The notes: generated from the letters alone by a model not told the origin. A stretch of DNA of 64,000 nt from Teichococcus aerophilus (GCF_014490485.1 NZ_JACTVA010000001.1:186001-250000), one strand, 5' to 3'; counted from the stretch's first letter, positions 18,384 through 27,489 are shown. A program made the numbers and translations.

Positions 18384-18620
18384 CTACGGCTGCGTCAGGG
18401 CCCTTCGCTGCGCGGAGAGCTCCTGGAAGCGCGCACGGAGCGACTGAGCGATCATCCGTGCCTCGAACGCGCGGGACCGGGTTTCGGATATCTGGAGACG
18501 GAGCTCATGGGCGCGGTCGCGATGCCCCTGCATCAGGATCGCCGCGAAGCGCATTCGCGAAATATACTGCAAGAGTGCGTCGTCATCTTGAAGCACGGGG
18601 GCTTTCCATCGTGGCGGCAC
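18384..18620 (-). CDS. Small hypothetical protein, 78 residues
   Basis: I do not recognise it. The predicted product is almost entirely helical and Arg/Gln-rich (DRAHELRLQISETRSRAFEA), consistent with a short coiled-coil protein. Codon use is less G+C-biased than in neighbours, so it may be recently acquired or spurious. It lies 36 bp downstream of another small helical gene on the same strand (18657-18950). Confidence 0.42.
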   Translation of the reverse strand: MPPRWKAPVLQDDDALLQYISRMRFAAILMQGHRDRAHELRLQISETRSRAFEARMIAQSLRARFQELSAQRRALTQP

Positions 18621-18656
18621 AGCGGCAGCCGATTTAGACGGAGAAGAACGCGCCTC

Positions 18657-18950
18657 TCAAGGTGCGGCTTGGCCATTGCCCGGGCTAAACCCAGGGCCGC
18701 GCCGCCCTGCTTGGTTCCGGCCGTTACTACCGCGAGGCACCCGCAGTTCCTGCAGGTGGATCCGGTAGTTCTCCAACGCCTTTTCCAGCGACACCAGCAG
18801 CTTCTGCGCCATTTTCTCCGCGCGGGGATGATTGTCGCGCTTCATCTCCTCCAGGATGCGGCGCTGCTTCGCCACACGCATCTCGCCGTCTTTGACGTGG
18901 CGCTCGGCCAGGGCCAGCAGGCTCTCGGCAGGGATCGGATGGTCCGACAT
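18657..18950 (-). CDS. Small helical hypothetical protein, 97 residues
   Basis: The protein starts MSDHPIPAESLLALAERHV and continues as charged amphipathic helices (KDGEMRVAKQRRILEEMKRD) ending in a basic Gly-rich tail. It looks like a small conserved alphaproteobacterial protein of unknown function. The frame is open upstream, but ATG at 18950 is where the helical pattern and normal codon use begin. Coiled-coil self-association is plausible. No function is claimed. Confidence 0.6.
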   Translation of the reverse strand: MSDHPIPAESLLALAERHVKDGEMRVAKQRRILEEMKRDNHPRAEKMAQKLLVSLEKALENYRIHLQELRVPRGSNGRNQAGRRGPGFSPGNGQAAP

Positions 18951-19126
18951 CGGCACGGCCTTCACCAGTGAAGTGCCACCGTGCCACGCCTTGCAGCGTT
19001 CGGTCACGCTTTCAGATGACGCGGCGGCCATGTTCCACCCGGCAACGAGGCCTGCATCGACCGCACTGGCACGAAACCTCGGCATGGTGGCGTGAGTTTT
19101 CGTGACAGCTTCCTCGGGATCAACAC

Positions 19127-19591
19127 ATGCTCGCATCGTTTCTGATGGGCCTCGTCGGCGGCCAGCGCGGAATGACGCCACTGGCCGCTGTCTCCGTCGC
19201 GGCCGCGCGCGGTGACCTGCCATGGGATAATGGCGCGCCACGGATCCTGTCGCATCCGCTTGTCGCCGGCACCACGGTCGCGATCGCGGCGGCCGAGCTG
19301 GCGGGGGACAAGATGAAGTCGGCGCCGGACCGTACGGTGCCGATCGGGCTGTTCACGCGCTTCATCGCCTCCGCCATCGCGGGTGCCGCGTTGGCGCCGC
19401 GGCGGCAGCGCTGGCTGGCCGGCGCGGTGGGCGGCACCACCGCGGTGGTTGCGTCCTATCCCGGGCTGCACGCCAGGCTGGCCACCATGCCGCGCTACGG
19501 CCAGACGCGCACGGGACTGGTGGAGGACGCCATCGTCCTCACCAGCGCCGTTGCGATTGTCTGCGCGCTCAGCCGCCTGTCCGCGCGGTAG
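19127..19591 (+). CDS. DUF4126 family membrane protein
   Basis: The 154-residue protein shows the DUF4126 pattern: GLVGGQRGMTPLAAVS at the N-terminus, alternating hydrophobic helices, GLFTRFIASAIAGAAL, and GGTTAVVASYPGLHARL before a last membrane segment. Function of the family is unknown. It is a single gene running opposite to the small helical genes, and its ATG at 19127 follows a divergent promoter gap. Confidence 0.75.
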   Translation: MLASFLMGLVGGQRGMTPLAAVSVAAARGDLPWDNGAPRILSHPLVAGTTVAIAAAELAGDKMKSAPDRTVPIGLFTRFIASAIAGAALAPRRQRWLAGAVGGTTAVVASYPGLHARLATMPRYGQTRTGLVEDAIVLTSAVAIVCALSRLSAR

Positions 19592-19653
19592 CGCGCCATG
19601 CGCCGGGGGCAGGTGCGCTGCCTCCGGCGCATGAGATCCGCTGAGGCGCCTGG

Positions 19654-19803
19654 TTAGCGCTGTTGCGCTGTGGGTGGCCTGCCTTCCTCGGCCTCTCCGC
19701 TCACGTACCAGACATTGTAGCCAACGAAGATTGCGACCACGATCGCGACGATGATGATGGCTACGGTCGCGCCGCCGCGACGCTTGTCGGTTTTCCCCGG
19801 CAT
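19654..19803 (-). CDS. Single-pass membrane small protein, 49 residues
   Basis: A short gene with a good ribosome site (GGAGAAACCC before ATG 19803) encodes a positively charged N-terminus (MPGKTDKRRGG), one strong transmembrane helix (ATVAIIIVAIVVAIFVGYNV) and a short acidic tail ending in TAQQR. An upstream in-frame ATG at 19815 is possible. The charge pattern predicts N-in, C-out orientation. No known family is evident; it could be a small stress or regulatory membrane peptide. It lies between DUF4126 (convergent) and a LysR gene on the same strand. Confidence 0.6.
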   Translation of the reverse strand: MPGKTDKRRGGATVAIIIVAIVVAIFVGYNVWYVSGEAEEGRPPTAQQR

Positions 19804-19921
19804 GGGTTTCTCCATTCTTCACATGCGGGTTGAACGGGGCGGACGGCGCATTGTTTCCGGCAGTCGCCTGACTCGGCGTGCCTGGAGCGGCACGCGGCCG
19901 CATTCAGCCCAGCGCGGGCCA

Positions 19922-20815
19922 TCAGCCACGGTAGCGCAGGGCCTCGACCAGCAGGGCGAAGGCGGGGGTCGGCTGGCGGCGGCTGGGGTAGTAGAGGTGG
20001 TAGCCGGAGAATGGCTCGCACCAATCCGCCAGCACCCGTACCAGCCTGCCATCGTCGATATAGGCTTGCACCTGTTGTTCGGGCAGGTAGAGCAGGCCAA
20101 GCCCGGCGAGTGCCGCATTCAGCATCAGGGTGGTGCTGTTGAACACCAGCTGGCCTTCCACCCGTACCCGGATCTCCTTCTTGCCCTTCTCGAATTCCCA
20201 GGCATAGAGCCCGCCATGCTTCGGCAGGCGGATGTTGATGCAGTTATGCGCCGTCAGGTCCTGCGGCTTGCGTGGCTGCGGCCGGGTGGCGAAATAGGCG
20301 GGGGAGCCGACGACGGCCATCCGCATCTCCGAGCTGATCGGCACCGCGATCATCCCCTTCGCCAGCGTCTCACCGGTGCGGATGCCGGCGTCGCACTGCT
20401 CGGCGGCGATGTCGGTCAGGCCGTAATCAACGACGATCTCCGCCTTGATGTCCGGGTAGGCTGGCAGGATGCGTTCCAGCACCGGCATCAATGCCGAGAT
20501 GGCGGCATTCTCGGTGGCGGAGATGCGGATGGTGCCGGATGGCTTCTCCCGCAGCGCGCTCAGGGCGGCCAGTTCTTCCTCGATCTCGGCAAGGCGTGGG
20601 CCGACATTGCGCAGCAGCCGCTCCCCGGCCTCGGTCGGCGCCACGCTCCGCGTCGTCCGCGTCAGTAGCCGCAGGCCGAGGCGGGCCTCCAGCTCCCGCA
20701 CCGTCTGGCTGAGCGCGGAGGGCGAAACACCGAGCTTCGCGGCGGCCCCGGTGAAGCTCCGCTCCCGCGCCACAGCCAGCAATGCCTTCAGATCATTGAG
20801 GTTCGCGCCGGCCAT
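19922..20815 (-). CDS. LysR family transcriptional regulator
   Basis: This 297-residue regulator has an N-terminal HTH (about residues 1-60; [31 protein letters not shown]) and a periplasmic-binding-like effector domain. ATG at 20815 has AAGGA about 10 nt upstream; a TTG at 20833 would add six residues. The HTH and the [20 protein letters not shown] segment resemble regulators found beside cupin/mandelonitrile lyase-like and short-chain oxidoreductase genes. It diverges from the cupin at 20945 with a 129-bp gap, and control of that gene is likely. Confidence 0.88.
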   Translation of the reverse strand: MAGANLNDLKALLAVARERSFTGAAAKLGVSPSALSQTVRELEARLGLRLLTRTTRSVAPTEAGERLLRNVGPRLAEIEEELAALSALREKPSGTIRISATENAAISALMPVLERILPAYPDIKAEIVVDYGLTDIAAEQCDAGIRTGETLAKGMIAVPISSEMRMAVVGSPAYFATRPQPRKPQDLTAHNCINIRLPKHGGLYAWEFEKGKKEIRVRVEGQLVFNSTTLMLNAALAGLGLLYLPEQQVQAYIDDGRLVRVLADWCEPFSGYHLYYPSRRQPTPAFALLVEALRYRG

Positions 20816-20944
20816 TTTGAAGCGTTCCTTCAAAGTCCATCCCGCGTTTACGGCCTAATCCCAGGATCATCCACCCCTTACCTGATGGAGAGGAACACGG
20901 CGCGGCCCCCTTGCAAGGCCACGCGGACGTCATGGAGCATTGCG

Positions 20945-21340
20945 ATGGACATCAAACGCCCCGGTACCGAGCCCTCCACCAAGGGGCCGGCCGACTACTT
21001 CACCGGCATCGTCCGTATCGATCCGCTGTTCAGCCCGCGCGATCCGGCGCGCGTCGCCGGCGCGCTGGTGACGTTCGAGCCTGGGGCACGGACGGCCTGG
21101 CACACGCATCCGCTCGGCCAGACGTTGTTCGTCACCGCCGGCTGCGGCTGGGTGCAGCGGGAAGGCGGGCCGGTCGAGGAAATCCGGCCCGGTGACGTCG
21201 TCTGGTTCCCGCCCGGCGAGAAGCACTGGCACGGCGCCACGGCGACGACGGCGATGAGTCACATCGCCATCCAGGAGAAGCTCAACGGCTCCCCGGTCGA
21301 CTGGCTGGAGCATGTGACGGACGCCCAGTACACGCGCTGA
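20945..21340 (+). CDS. Cupin-domain protein (R-mandelonitrile lyase / GrHNL-like)
   Basis: The 131-residue single-domain cupin carries metal-binding motif 1 (AWHTHPLGQ with H53, H55, Q59; then E/G-rich strand) and motif 2 (PPGEKHWHG). The length and sequence match the small manganese cupins related to bacterial hydroxynitrile lyases, although many members have other or unknown activities. ATG at 20945 is at the homology start. It diverges from a LysR regulator. A second, truncated copy of the C-terminal half lies 270 bp downstream (21613-21814), sharing about 43 of 66 residues. Confidence 0.82.
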   Translation: MDIKRPGTEPSTKGPADYFTGIVRIDPLFSPRDPARVAGALVTFEPGARTAWHTHPLGQTLFVTAGCGWVQREGGPVEEIRPGDVVWFPPGEKHWHGATATTAMSHIAIQEKLNGSPVDWLEHVTDAQYTR

Positions 21341-21417
21341 TCCAGGCGCCTTTACCAATGGTGTAAACGCATCGCCGGCATTGCGCCGGCGATGCCTACG
21401 GAACGGGAACCGCCATC

Positions 21418-21612
21418 ATACCTCACGTCATCATCAAGCTCCTCGCCGGACGGTCCAAGCCGCAGAAGGCACGGATTGCCGAGGCCGTGTGCCAGGCCAT
21501 CATCGCCACCACCAGCAATGGCGAAGATGCCGTCTCCGTCAGCATCGAGGACGTGCAGAAGGATGCGTGGGCGGAGGTGGTGTGCCGGCCGGACATCCTC
21601 GCTAAGCCGGAC
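21418..21612 (+). pseudogene. 4-oxalocrotonate tautomerase family remnant
   Basis: The frame from 21418 reads [20 protein letters not shown] and continues through [12 protein letters not shown] to [14 protein letters not shown], a good match to small tautomerases in which Pro1 is the catalytic base. The codon that should be ATG is ATA (21418-21420), and the C-terminal residues after the DILxK motif are missing. The sequence then switches, in another frame, to a cupin fragment. Lack of start and truncated end show it is not functional as a normal tautomerase. Confidence 0.75.
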
Positions 21613-21814
21613 CGGCGTTGGCTGGATCCAGCGCGAAGGCGGCGCGGTAGAGGAGATGCGGCCCGGCGACGTGGTGTGGATTCCACCCGGCGTGAAGCAT
21701 TGGCACGGCGCCGCCGCGACCACCGGCATGACGCATATCGCGCTGACCGAGCAGGTGGACGGGCAGGTGGCGACCTGGATGGAACAGGTCTCGGACGAGC
21801 AGTACCGTCGCTGA
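21613..21814 (+). pseudogene. Truncated cupin, C-terminal half only
   Basis: From about 21614 the frame encodes [26 protein letters not shown] and [12 protein letters not shown], paralogous to the C-terminal half of the intact cupin at 20945-21340. The metal motif 1 half is absent and no start codon or ribosome site serves this frame. It is fused out of frame to the tautomerase remnant, consistent with one deletion that joined two neighbouring genes near 21608-21614. Confidence 0.75.
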
Positions 21815-21823
21815 ACGCCGATG

Positions 21824-22933
21824 CTATGCGCGGGCGAAGCGCTGGATGGAAAGGCCATCCAGCGCGGTCTCCGTTCGCCCGTCCAGCGCCAACTCGCACA
21901 GGACTGCACCCACGGCCGGGCCCAGTTGGAAGCCGTGGCCGGAGAAGCCGAAGGCATGCAGCAGGCCCGGCGTGGTGGCGCTGGGGCCCACCACCGGCAG
22001 GCGGTCCGGCATGATGCCGTCGATGCCGCTCCAGCTCCGGATGACGCTGACATCCGCCAGTTGCGGCACCAGCGCGGCGGCCCGCTGCATGGCCCGCAGC
22101 GTCACCACAGGGTCGGGGCGGGACATCGGCACGGCGGGGTCGCCGCTGCCATAGCCGCCACCGATGATAATGTTGCCGCGCGGGATCTGCCGCAGATACA
22201 CGTTGCCGCCCACCACGCCCAGATTGGGGCGGATGAAGTAGCGCACAGGCTCCGTCACCAGCATGTTCGGCGTGTGGTGGCGGATCGGCACCGTTTCCCC
22301 GAACCATGCGGCCACCTGGCCGCCCCAGAAGCCCGCCGTGTTCAGCAGCCGGTCCGCGCTGTAGCGAATGCCGCCGGCCTCGACGACGAAGTGCCCCGCT
22401 TCCCGCCGGCAGGCGGTGACCGCGGTCTGCTCCAGGATGGTCGCCCCCGCCTGCCGGGCCGCGCGCGCCAGGGCAGGGGAGAGCAGGCGCGGATTGGCGG
22501 AACCGTCCTGCGGGGCGAAGGACGCCGCGACGGCATCCGCGCCCAGCCACGGATAGCGTTCGCGCAAGGCGGCGCCTTCCAGCATCTCCAGCGGCAGGCC
22601 GTGGGCGCGGGCCGTGTCCAGATAGGCGTAGAGCTCGGCTGCCTCGGCTTCGTTGCGCGCCAGCTTCAGATGCCCGGTCTCGGCAAATTCGCAGTCGGTG
22701 CCGATGAGTTCGGGCAGCCGGCGCCAGATGCCGTGGGCGCGGCGGGCCAGTGGCAGCTCGGCCGCGTGGCGTCCCTGTTGGCGCACGCCGCCGTAATTGG
22801 CGCCGGAGGCCTGGCTGCCCACCAACCCGCGCTCCAGCAGGATGACGCGGGCGCCGCGCCAGGCGAGGTACAGCGCCGCCGAGCAGCCGGCGCCGCCGCC
22901 GCCGATGATGATGACATCCGCGCTGTCGCTCAC
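21824..22933 (-). CDS. FAD-dependent oxidoreductase, DAO family (beta subunit of heterotrimeric dehydrogenase)
   Basis: The 369-residue flavoprotein has an N-terminal dinucleotide fold ([19 protein letters not shown], residues 6-24), the YGGVRQQGR region and a C-terminal [14 protein letters not shown] motif typical of the D-amino-acid/sarcosine oxidase (DAO) family. It resembles OoxB, HcnC and the catalytic subunit of D-hydroxyproline dehydrogenase. Its start overlaps the alpha subunit's stop (ATGA at 22930-22933), and with the small FeS gene the three form one operon. It probably oxidises an imino or amino acid, passing electrons to the membrane chain. Confidence 0.87.
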   Translation of the reverse strand: MSDSADVIIIGGGGAGCSAALYLAWRGARVILLERGLVGSQASGANYGGVRQQGRHAAELPLARRAHGIWRRLPELIGTDCEFAETGHLKLARNEAEAAELYAYLDTARAHGLPLEMLEGAALRERYPWLGADAVAASFAPQDGSANPRLLSPALARAARQAGATILEQTAVTACRREAGHFVVEAGGIRYSADRLLNTAGFWGGQVAAWFGETVPIRHHTPNMLVTEPVRYFIRPNLGVVGGNVYLRQIPRGNIIIGGGYGSGDPAVPMSRPDPVVTLRAMQRAAALVPQLADVSVIRSWSGIDGIMPDRLPVVGPSATTPGLLHAFGFSGHGFQLGPAVGAVLCELALDGRTETALDGLSIQRFARA

Positions 22934-24318
22934 GCGCTCTCTCCCTGCCAGGCCGGCATGGGCAGTGGCTTGACCGGCGCCTGCCCGCGCAGGCGGCCGA
23001 TGCCGGCGGCATCCGTGCCAAGCTGTGCCGCCAGCACCTCTGCCGCCGCGGCGCCGCAGACGCGGCCCTGACAGCGGCCCATGCCGATGCGGGTGAAGGC
23101 CTTGGCGCGGTTCACCTCCGGCGCCGCGCCGTGCGGGCCTTCGGGTGCGGCGGCCGCGCGCAACTCACCCGCTGTCACGGCCTCGCACCGGCAGAGAATG
23201 GTCTCGTCCGGCATGGTGGCGGCCAGGGAAATGGGGAAGGGGAAGGCTCGCTCCAGCGCCGCGCGGAAGCGGGCCTGCCGCCGCAGCCGGCGTTGCAGCC
23301 GGTTCACCAGCTTCTGGTCGGCCGGGAGCCCGGCATCGTCCAGTACGGCCTGCGCGGCGCAGGCGCCCGCCATTTCCGCCACCACGGCGCCACCAATGCC
23401 AGCACCGTCGCCCGCCACGTACAGGCCGGGCACCGGGGTGCGCCCCAGCGCATCCCGCTGCGGCACCCAATTGTGCTGCACGGTGTCGAAGCCGATCGGC
23501 ACGCCGGCCAGGTCCGCCAGTTGCAGTTCCGGTCGCACGCCCCAGCCGAGGCCGACCGCGTCGCAGGCGGTGCTGTGCTCCCGCCCCGCCGCATCGCGCC
23601 AGCGCAGGGCGGAGATTGCGTCGGGCTGCTCCCCCTCGATGGCCAGGGGGGTGACGCCCTCCGCCACCCTCACGCCGGCGGCGCGCAGCCGCGCCACGTA
23701 ATACAGACCCTTGGCCAGCGTCACCGGGTCGTGTGGCGCGCCGGCCAGGGCGCCCAGCTTGCGGCGGAAGCCGGTTGTGTCCAGCACGGCGGCCACGTTG
23801 GCCCCCGCCTTCATGTACTGGTAGGCCACCAGCCACAGCAGCGGCCCGCTGCCCAGGAACACCACCTTGGGCCCGATGGCGCAGCCTTGCGCCTTCAGCG
23901 CGATCTGCGCCCCGCCCAGGGTCGTGACGCCCGGGCGCGTCCAGCCCGGCAGCGGCACCACGCGGTCCATGGCGCCGGTGCACAGGATGGCGGCATCCAC
24001 CTCTACCGCTTCTGCCCGCCCCTGGTGCAGCAGGTGCAGCCGCTTCTCGGCCCAGGTGACATCCCAGACCAGCGTATCGGGCCGCCACTCGGCGGCGGGC
24101 TTCGCCGCATCCAGTGCCGCGTGCAGCGCCTGGGCGCGCTTCGCCTCCAATCCGTAGAGCGCAGCCGCGCCGCGGCGGAAGCCGGCGGGCGGGCGCTGGT
24201 AGATGCGGCCGCCGCCATCCGGCGCCTCGTCCAGCCACAATGGGCGCAGCCCGGCCCGCACCAACTGCTCCACCGCACGCACCCCGGCGGGGCCGGCGCC
24301 GACCACTGCGACCTTCAT
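22930..24318 (-). CDS. FAD/NAD(P)-binding oxidoreductase with Bfd-like [2Fe-2S] site (alpha subunit)
   Basis: The 462-residue protein starts with a GxGxxG fold (VAVVGAGPAGVRAVEQL). It has a second nucleotide fold (VVFLGSGPLLWLVAYQY) and GLYVAGDGAGIGG, followed by a C-terminal Bfd-like cysteine cluster (LCRCEAV and MGRCQGRVCG). This layout is that of OoxA/HcnB-type subunits. The frame stays open upstream, but ATG at 24318 begins at the fold and overlaps the FeS gene stop (ATGA). It works with the genes on both sides as an electron-transferring dehydrogenase complex. Confidence 0.87.
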   Translation of the reverse strand: MKVAVVGAGPAGVRAVEQLVRAGLRPLWLDEAPDGGGRIYQRPPAGFRRGAAALYGLEAKRAQALHAALDAAKPAAEWRPDTLVWDVTWAEKRLHLLHQGRAEAVEVDAAILCTGAMDRVVPLPGWTRPGVTTLGGAQIALKAQGCAIGPKVVFLGSGPLLWLVAYQYMKAGANVAAVLDTTGFRRKLGALAGAPHDPVTLAKGLYYVARLRAAGVRVAEGVTPLAIEGEQPDAISALRWRDAAGREHSTACDAVGLGWGVRPELQLADLAGVPIGFDTVQHNWVPQRDALGRTPVPGLYVAGDGAGIGGAVVAEMAGACAAQAVLDDAGLPADQKLVNRLQRRLRRQARFRAALERAFPFPISLAATMPDETILCRCEAVTAGELRAAAAPEGPHGAAPEVNRAKAFTRIGMGRCQGRVCGAAAAEVLAAQLGTDAAGIGRLRGQAPVKPLPMPAWQGESA

Positions 24319-24590
24319 GCCCGGCGCACCCGCATGCCGGCGGTGCAGCGCGTGGTGCAGGCGCGTACCCGCCCCTGGCCTTCCACCATCACGCGGCAAT
24401 CCTGGCAGGCGCCCATCAGGCAGAACCCGGCGCGCGGCCCGTCCTCAAATTCGCTTTGGCGCAGGAAGCCGGCGAGGCCGGCTAGCAGGGCGGTCAACAG
24501 CGTGTCGCCTTCCCGGGCGGTGCACGCCGCGCCCTCGAAGCAGAAGGTGATCTCGGGCCGATCCTGATCGGCCAAACGTACCAGTCGCAC
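24315..24590 (-). CDS. (2Fe-2S)-binding small subunit of the dehydrogenase (gamma subunit)
   Basis: The 91-residue protein is a truncated plant-ferredoxin-like domain with cysteines at 57, 62, 65 and 78 (FCLMGACQDCRV and RACTT). It matches the small HcnA/OoxA-N/LhpF-type subunits of three-component amino-acid or opine dehydrogenases. It is the first gene of the leftward operon, and its stop overlaps the next start. Its promoter must lie in the A+T-rich gap to 24731 shared with the IclR gene. Confidence 0.85.
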   Translation of the reverse strand: MRLVRLADQDRPEITFCFEGAACTAREGDTLLTALLAGLAGFLRQSEFEDGPRAGFCLMGACQDCRVMVEGQGRVRACTTRCTAGMRVRRA

Positions 24591-24645
24591 GAATCTGTTC
24601 CTCGAATCTGCCCGATTGACGGGCAGTCCAGGTTATCCAGCCGGC

Positions 24646-24695
24646 AGTTTTTCCGAAAGACAGAAAAATTTCTGTAGTTTTTCCGTATTATGGAA
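24646..24695. promoter_or_regulatory. A+T-rich divergent promoter with operator-like repeats
   Basis: Between the FeS gene and the IclR gene lie AGTTTTTCCG twice (24646-24655, 24676-24685), an inverted repeat CAGAAA-AA-TTTCTG (24661-24674) and TTCC-N7-GGAA (24681-24695). E. coli-type IclR boxes also carry GGAAA/TTTCC arms, so binding by the adjacent IclR protein is plausible. The base composition is strikingly lower in G+C than the surroundings. Confidence 0.6.
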
Positions 24696-24731
24696 TTGTC
24701 GCGGAACCGTGAACACATCTAGGCTACCTGC

Positions 24732-25568
24732 ATGAGCGCTGACCCCATCCAAGCCCCGGCCCCGCCGGACCCGGCCGAATCTGGCATCCAGGTGCTGGAT
24801 CGTGTCGTCGGCCTGCTGGGACTGTTGGGCGAAGCGAGTGAAGGCGGCGCCCAGCTCTCCCGCCTCGCAGCCGGGCTCGGCCTCAGTGCCTCCACCGCCC
24901 ACCGCCTGCTGGCGGCGCTGGAGCATCACGGCTGGGTGGAACGTGTGGAAGGTGGGCGGCGCTACCGCCTGGGCACCGCGCTGATCGGGCTGGCGGGGCA
25001 GGCGGCGGAGGGCACCGGGCTGCGGCGGCTGTGCCGCCCCGCCCTCACGCGCCTCACCGGCGAGAGCGGGGAGACCACCTTCCTCATCGTCCGCAGCGGC
25101 CTCAATGCCGTGGTGGTGGACCGGCAGGAAGGCGCCTATGTCATCGAAAGCCTCACCCATGGCGTGGGCGGGTTGATCCCGCTGGGCGTGGGTGCCGGCA
25201 GCGCCGCCATCCTGGCCAGCCAGCCACCGGCCGAGATCGAGGAAGTGCTGGCCGCCAATGGCGTTCGCTATCCCCAGTTCGGCACTAGCGGCGTCCAGGT
25301 GCGGCGGCGCGTGCAGCAGATCCAGCAAGATGGCTATTTGCTGAGCGAGGATTCGCTGATCTCGGGCCTCGCCGTGCTCAGCGTCGCCATCCGCCCGGCC
25401 GGCCACAACGTCACCGCGGCCATCGCCATGAATTTCATCGCCAGCCGCCATGACCAGGCGGCTCGGCACGCCTTTCTCGGCCTGGCACGCCAGGAGGCCG
25501 CGCGTATCGAGGCCGCCCTGGCGTTGCCGGGAAGCCTGCCCCGCCCCTCAAGCATCGGAGTTCCGTGA
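24732..25568 (+). CDS. IclR family transcriptional regulator
   Basis: The 278-residue protein has a winged helix (about residues 20-80; LSRLAAGLGLSASTAHRLLAALEHHGWV) and an IclR effector domain (LIPLGVGAGSAAILA). It diverges from the three-subunit dehydrogenase operon and is followed, with no gap (TGA then ATG), by a Bug-type binding protein. It therefore probably controls dehydrogenase and uptake genes in both directions. Confidence 0.88.
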   Translation: MSADPIQAPAPPDPAESGIQVLDRVVGLLGLLGEASEGGAQLSRLAAGLGLSASTAHRLLAALEHHGWVERVEGGRRYRLGTALIGLAGQAAEGTGLRRLCRPALTRLTGESGETTFLIVRSGLNAVVVDRQEGAYVIESLTHGVGGLIPLGVGAGSAAILASQPPAEIEEVLAANGVRYPQFGTSGVQVRRRVQQIQQDGYLLSEDSLISGLAVLSVAIRPAGHNVTAAIAMNFIASRHDQAARHAFLGLARQEAARIEAALALPGSLPRPSSIGVP

Positions 25569-26579
25569 ATGCCCCGCTCTCCCACGCTGCGCCTGCCTCG
25601 CCGCACGCTGCTGGCCACGGCACCCGCCTTGCTGGCGCTGCCGGCCCTGGTGCGCCCCGCCGCCGCGCAGGCCGCCTGGCCCACGCGACCGGTGCGCATG
25701 GTGGTGCCCTTCGCCGCCGGCGGTGCCACCGACCTCAGCAGCCGCGTGGTGGCGCAGAAGCTCTCCGAACTGCTCGGCCAGCCCATCGTGATCGAGAACC
25801 GGCCCGGCGCCGGCGGCACGCTGGGAGTGGACAACATCGCCAAGTCGGCGCCCGATGGCTACAGCTTTGCCATCAGCGGCCTGTCCACCACCGCGCTCGC
25901 GATGGGTCTGTACAAGAACCTGTCCTACGACCCGGTAAAGGACCTGATGCCGGTGGCGCCTACGGTGCTTGCGCCGATCGGCATCGTGGTGCGCAAGGGC
26001 CTCGGCGTCTCGACGCTGCAGGAATTCATCGCGCTGCTGAAGAGCAAGCCGGGCCAGCTGACCTATGGCAGCGCGGGTAACGGCGCTTCCGGCCACATCT
26101 CCTGCGTCGCGCTGCTGCAGCAGACCGGCACCAGCGCGGTGCATGTGCCCTATCGCGGCAGTGGCCCCGTGTTCAACGACCTTCTGGCCGGCGTCATCGA
26201 CTTCACCGCCGACGTGCCGGGGCTGATGAAACCGCATGTGGAAAGCGGCGCCCTTGTGCCGCTGGTGATGGCGACCGAGCAGCGCTCCTCCATCCTGCCG
26301 AACGTGCCGACCAGCGCCGAGGCCGGGCTGCCCGGCTACAAGGCCTATTCCTGGTTCGGCATCTTCGCCCCCGCCGGTACGCCGCAGCCGATCATCGACA
26401 AGCTGGCACAGGCGACCGAGACGACGCTGACCGACCCCGCCATTGCCAGCCGGCTGGAGAACGAGGTCGGCCTGCCGCCCATGCCCGGCTACACCCCGGC
26501 AAAGTTTGCCGTGTTCCTGCGCCAGGAGATCGACTACTGGGTGCCGCTGGTGAAGGCGAGCGGCGCCAGCGCCGACTAG
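25569..26579 (+). CDS. Tripartite tricarboxylate transporter (Bug/TctC family) substrate-binding protein
   Basis: The 336-residue periplasmic protein has an Arg-Arg leader (LPRRTLLATAPALLALPAL; cleavage near AAAQA-A) and the Bug signature WPTRPVRMVVPFAAGGATD and IENRPGAGGTLG. Further family motifs are YGSAGNGASGH and GIFAPAGTP. Bug proteins deliver carboxylates or related acids to TctAB permeases. No permease is encoded here, as is common for Bug genes. Co-transcription with the IclR regulator suggests a ligand related to the dehydrogenase substrate (inference). Confidence 0.9.
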   Translation: MPRSPTLRLPRRTLLATAPALLALPALVRPAAAQAAWPTRPVRMVVPFAAGGATDLSSRVVAQKLSELLGQPIVIENRPGAGGTLGVDNIAKSAPDGYSFAISGLSTTALAMGLYKNLSYDPVKDLMPVAPTVLAPIGIVVRKGLGVSTLQEFIALLKSKPGQLTYGSAGNGASGHISCVALLQQTGTSAVHVPYRGSGPVFNDLLAGVIDFTADVPGLMKPHVESGALVPLVMATEQRSSILPNVPTSAEAGLPGYKAYSWFGIFAPAGTPQPIIDKLAQATETTLTDPAIASRLENEVGLPPMPGYTPAKFAVFLRQEIDYWVPLVKASGASAD

Positions 26580-26586
26580 CCCCGCC

Positions 26587-27489
26587 CTATACCGGCGCGG
26601 CGGGGTCGGCGCAGAGGACAGTGAGGATCTCGCCCAGCCGGTCCAGCAGGGCGGAGGTTCCCATCGCCTGGCTGCGGGACATCAGGACGTCCCGCCGCAC
26701 TTCCGGCAGGAAGGGGCGCGCCACCACGCCGGGTGGCAGACGCCGCTGCGCCAGCCCGTCGACGATGGCGTAGCCGACGCCTTCCTGCACCATCGCCACG
26801 GCGCTGACGGTGGTGCCGACCTCCACCGCCGGCAGCCGTTCCACGCCCTCCTGCCGGAAGGCCAGGTCCAGGCTGTGGCCGAAATCAAGCCAGCCGGCGA
26901 AGCCGACTTCCGGCTCCCCCGCCAGCAGGGCGGGGCGCAGCACCGGCTCCGCCGCCAAAGGGTGCCCCGCCGGCAGCAGCACGATGCAGGCAACGCTGCC
27001 CAGTGAGACCGTCTCCAGCCCCGGCAGCGCCATCGGCGTCAGTGCCAGGCCGACATCCAGCCGCCGGGCCAGTAGCGCTTCCCCCAGTTCCCGCACCGGC
27101 AACAACTGCACGGTCAGCCGCGCCGCCGGCCTTTCCCGCCGCAGGGCCGCCACCGCCGCCGGCACCACGGATACGGCCAGGGACGACGTGGCGCCCAGCC
27201 GCAGCAGCCCACCGCCATGGCCGCCGAGATCCCGTGCGAAAGCCTTGAAGCCCTGCAACTCCTGGTAAAGCCGCTCGGCCTCCGGCAACAGGGTCTGTGC
27301 TTCCGCCGTCGGCACCAGCCTACCGGCGAGGCGGCGGAACAACTGGAAGCCCAGCCGGTCCTCGCAATGCCGCAGCGCCTTGGAGAGCGCCGGCTGCGAC
27401 ACATGCAGCACCTCCGCCGCCGCATGCAGCGTGCGGTTCTGCATCACGGCGCGGAAGATCTCGATGTCTCGGGCGTTCATGGGGGTCAT
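26587..27489 (-). CDS. LysR family transcriptional regulator
   Basis: The 300-residue regulator has an HTH at residues 5-65 (AAAEVLHVSQPALSKALRHCEDRLGFQLF) and a LysR substrate domain. ATG at 27480 (MNARDIEIF) is an equally good start. It is on the same strand as hyuAB but separated from hyuB by a 257-bp gap with hairpins, so it is a separate unit. A LysR-box-like palindrome upstream of hyuA (31796-31812) is a candidate target. Confidence 0.86.
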   Translation of the reverse strand: MTPMNARDIEIFRAVMQNRTLHAAAEVLHVSQPALSKALRHCEDRLGFQLFRRLAGRLVPTAEAQTLLPEAERLYQELQGFKAFARDLGGHGGGLLRLGATSSLAVSVVPAAVAALRRERPAARLTVQLLPVRELGEALLARRLDVGLALTPMALPGLETVSLGSVACIVLLPAGHPLAAEPVLRPALLAGEPEVGFAGWLDFGHSLDLAFRQEGVERLPAVEVGTTVSAVAMVQEGVGYAIVDGLAQRRLPPGVVARPFLPEVRRDVLMSRSQAMGTSALLDRLGEILTVLCADPAAPV

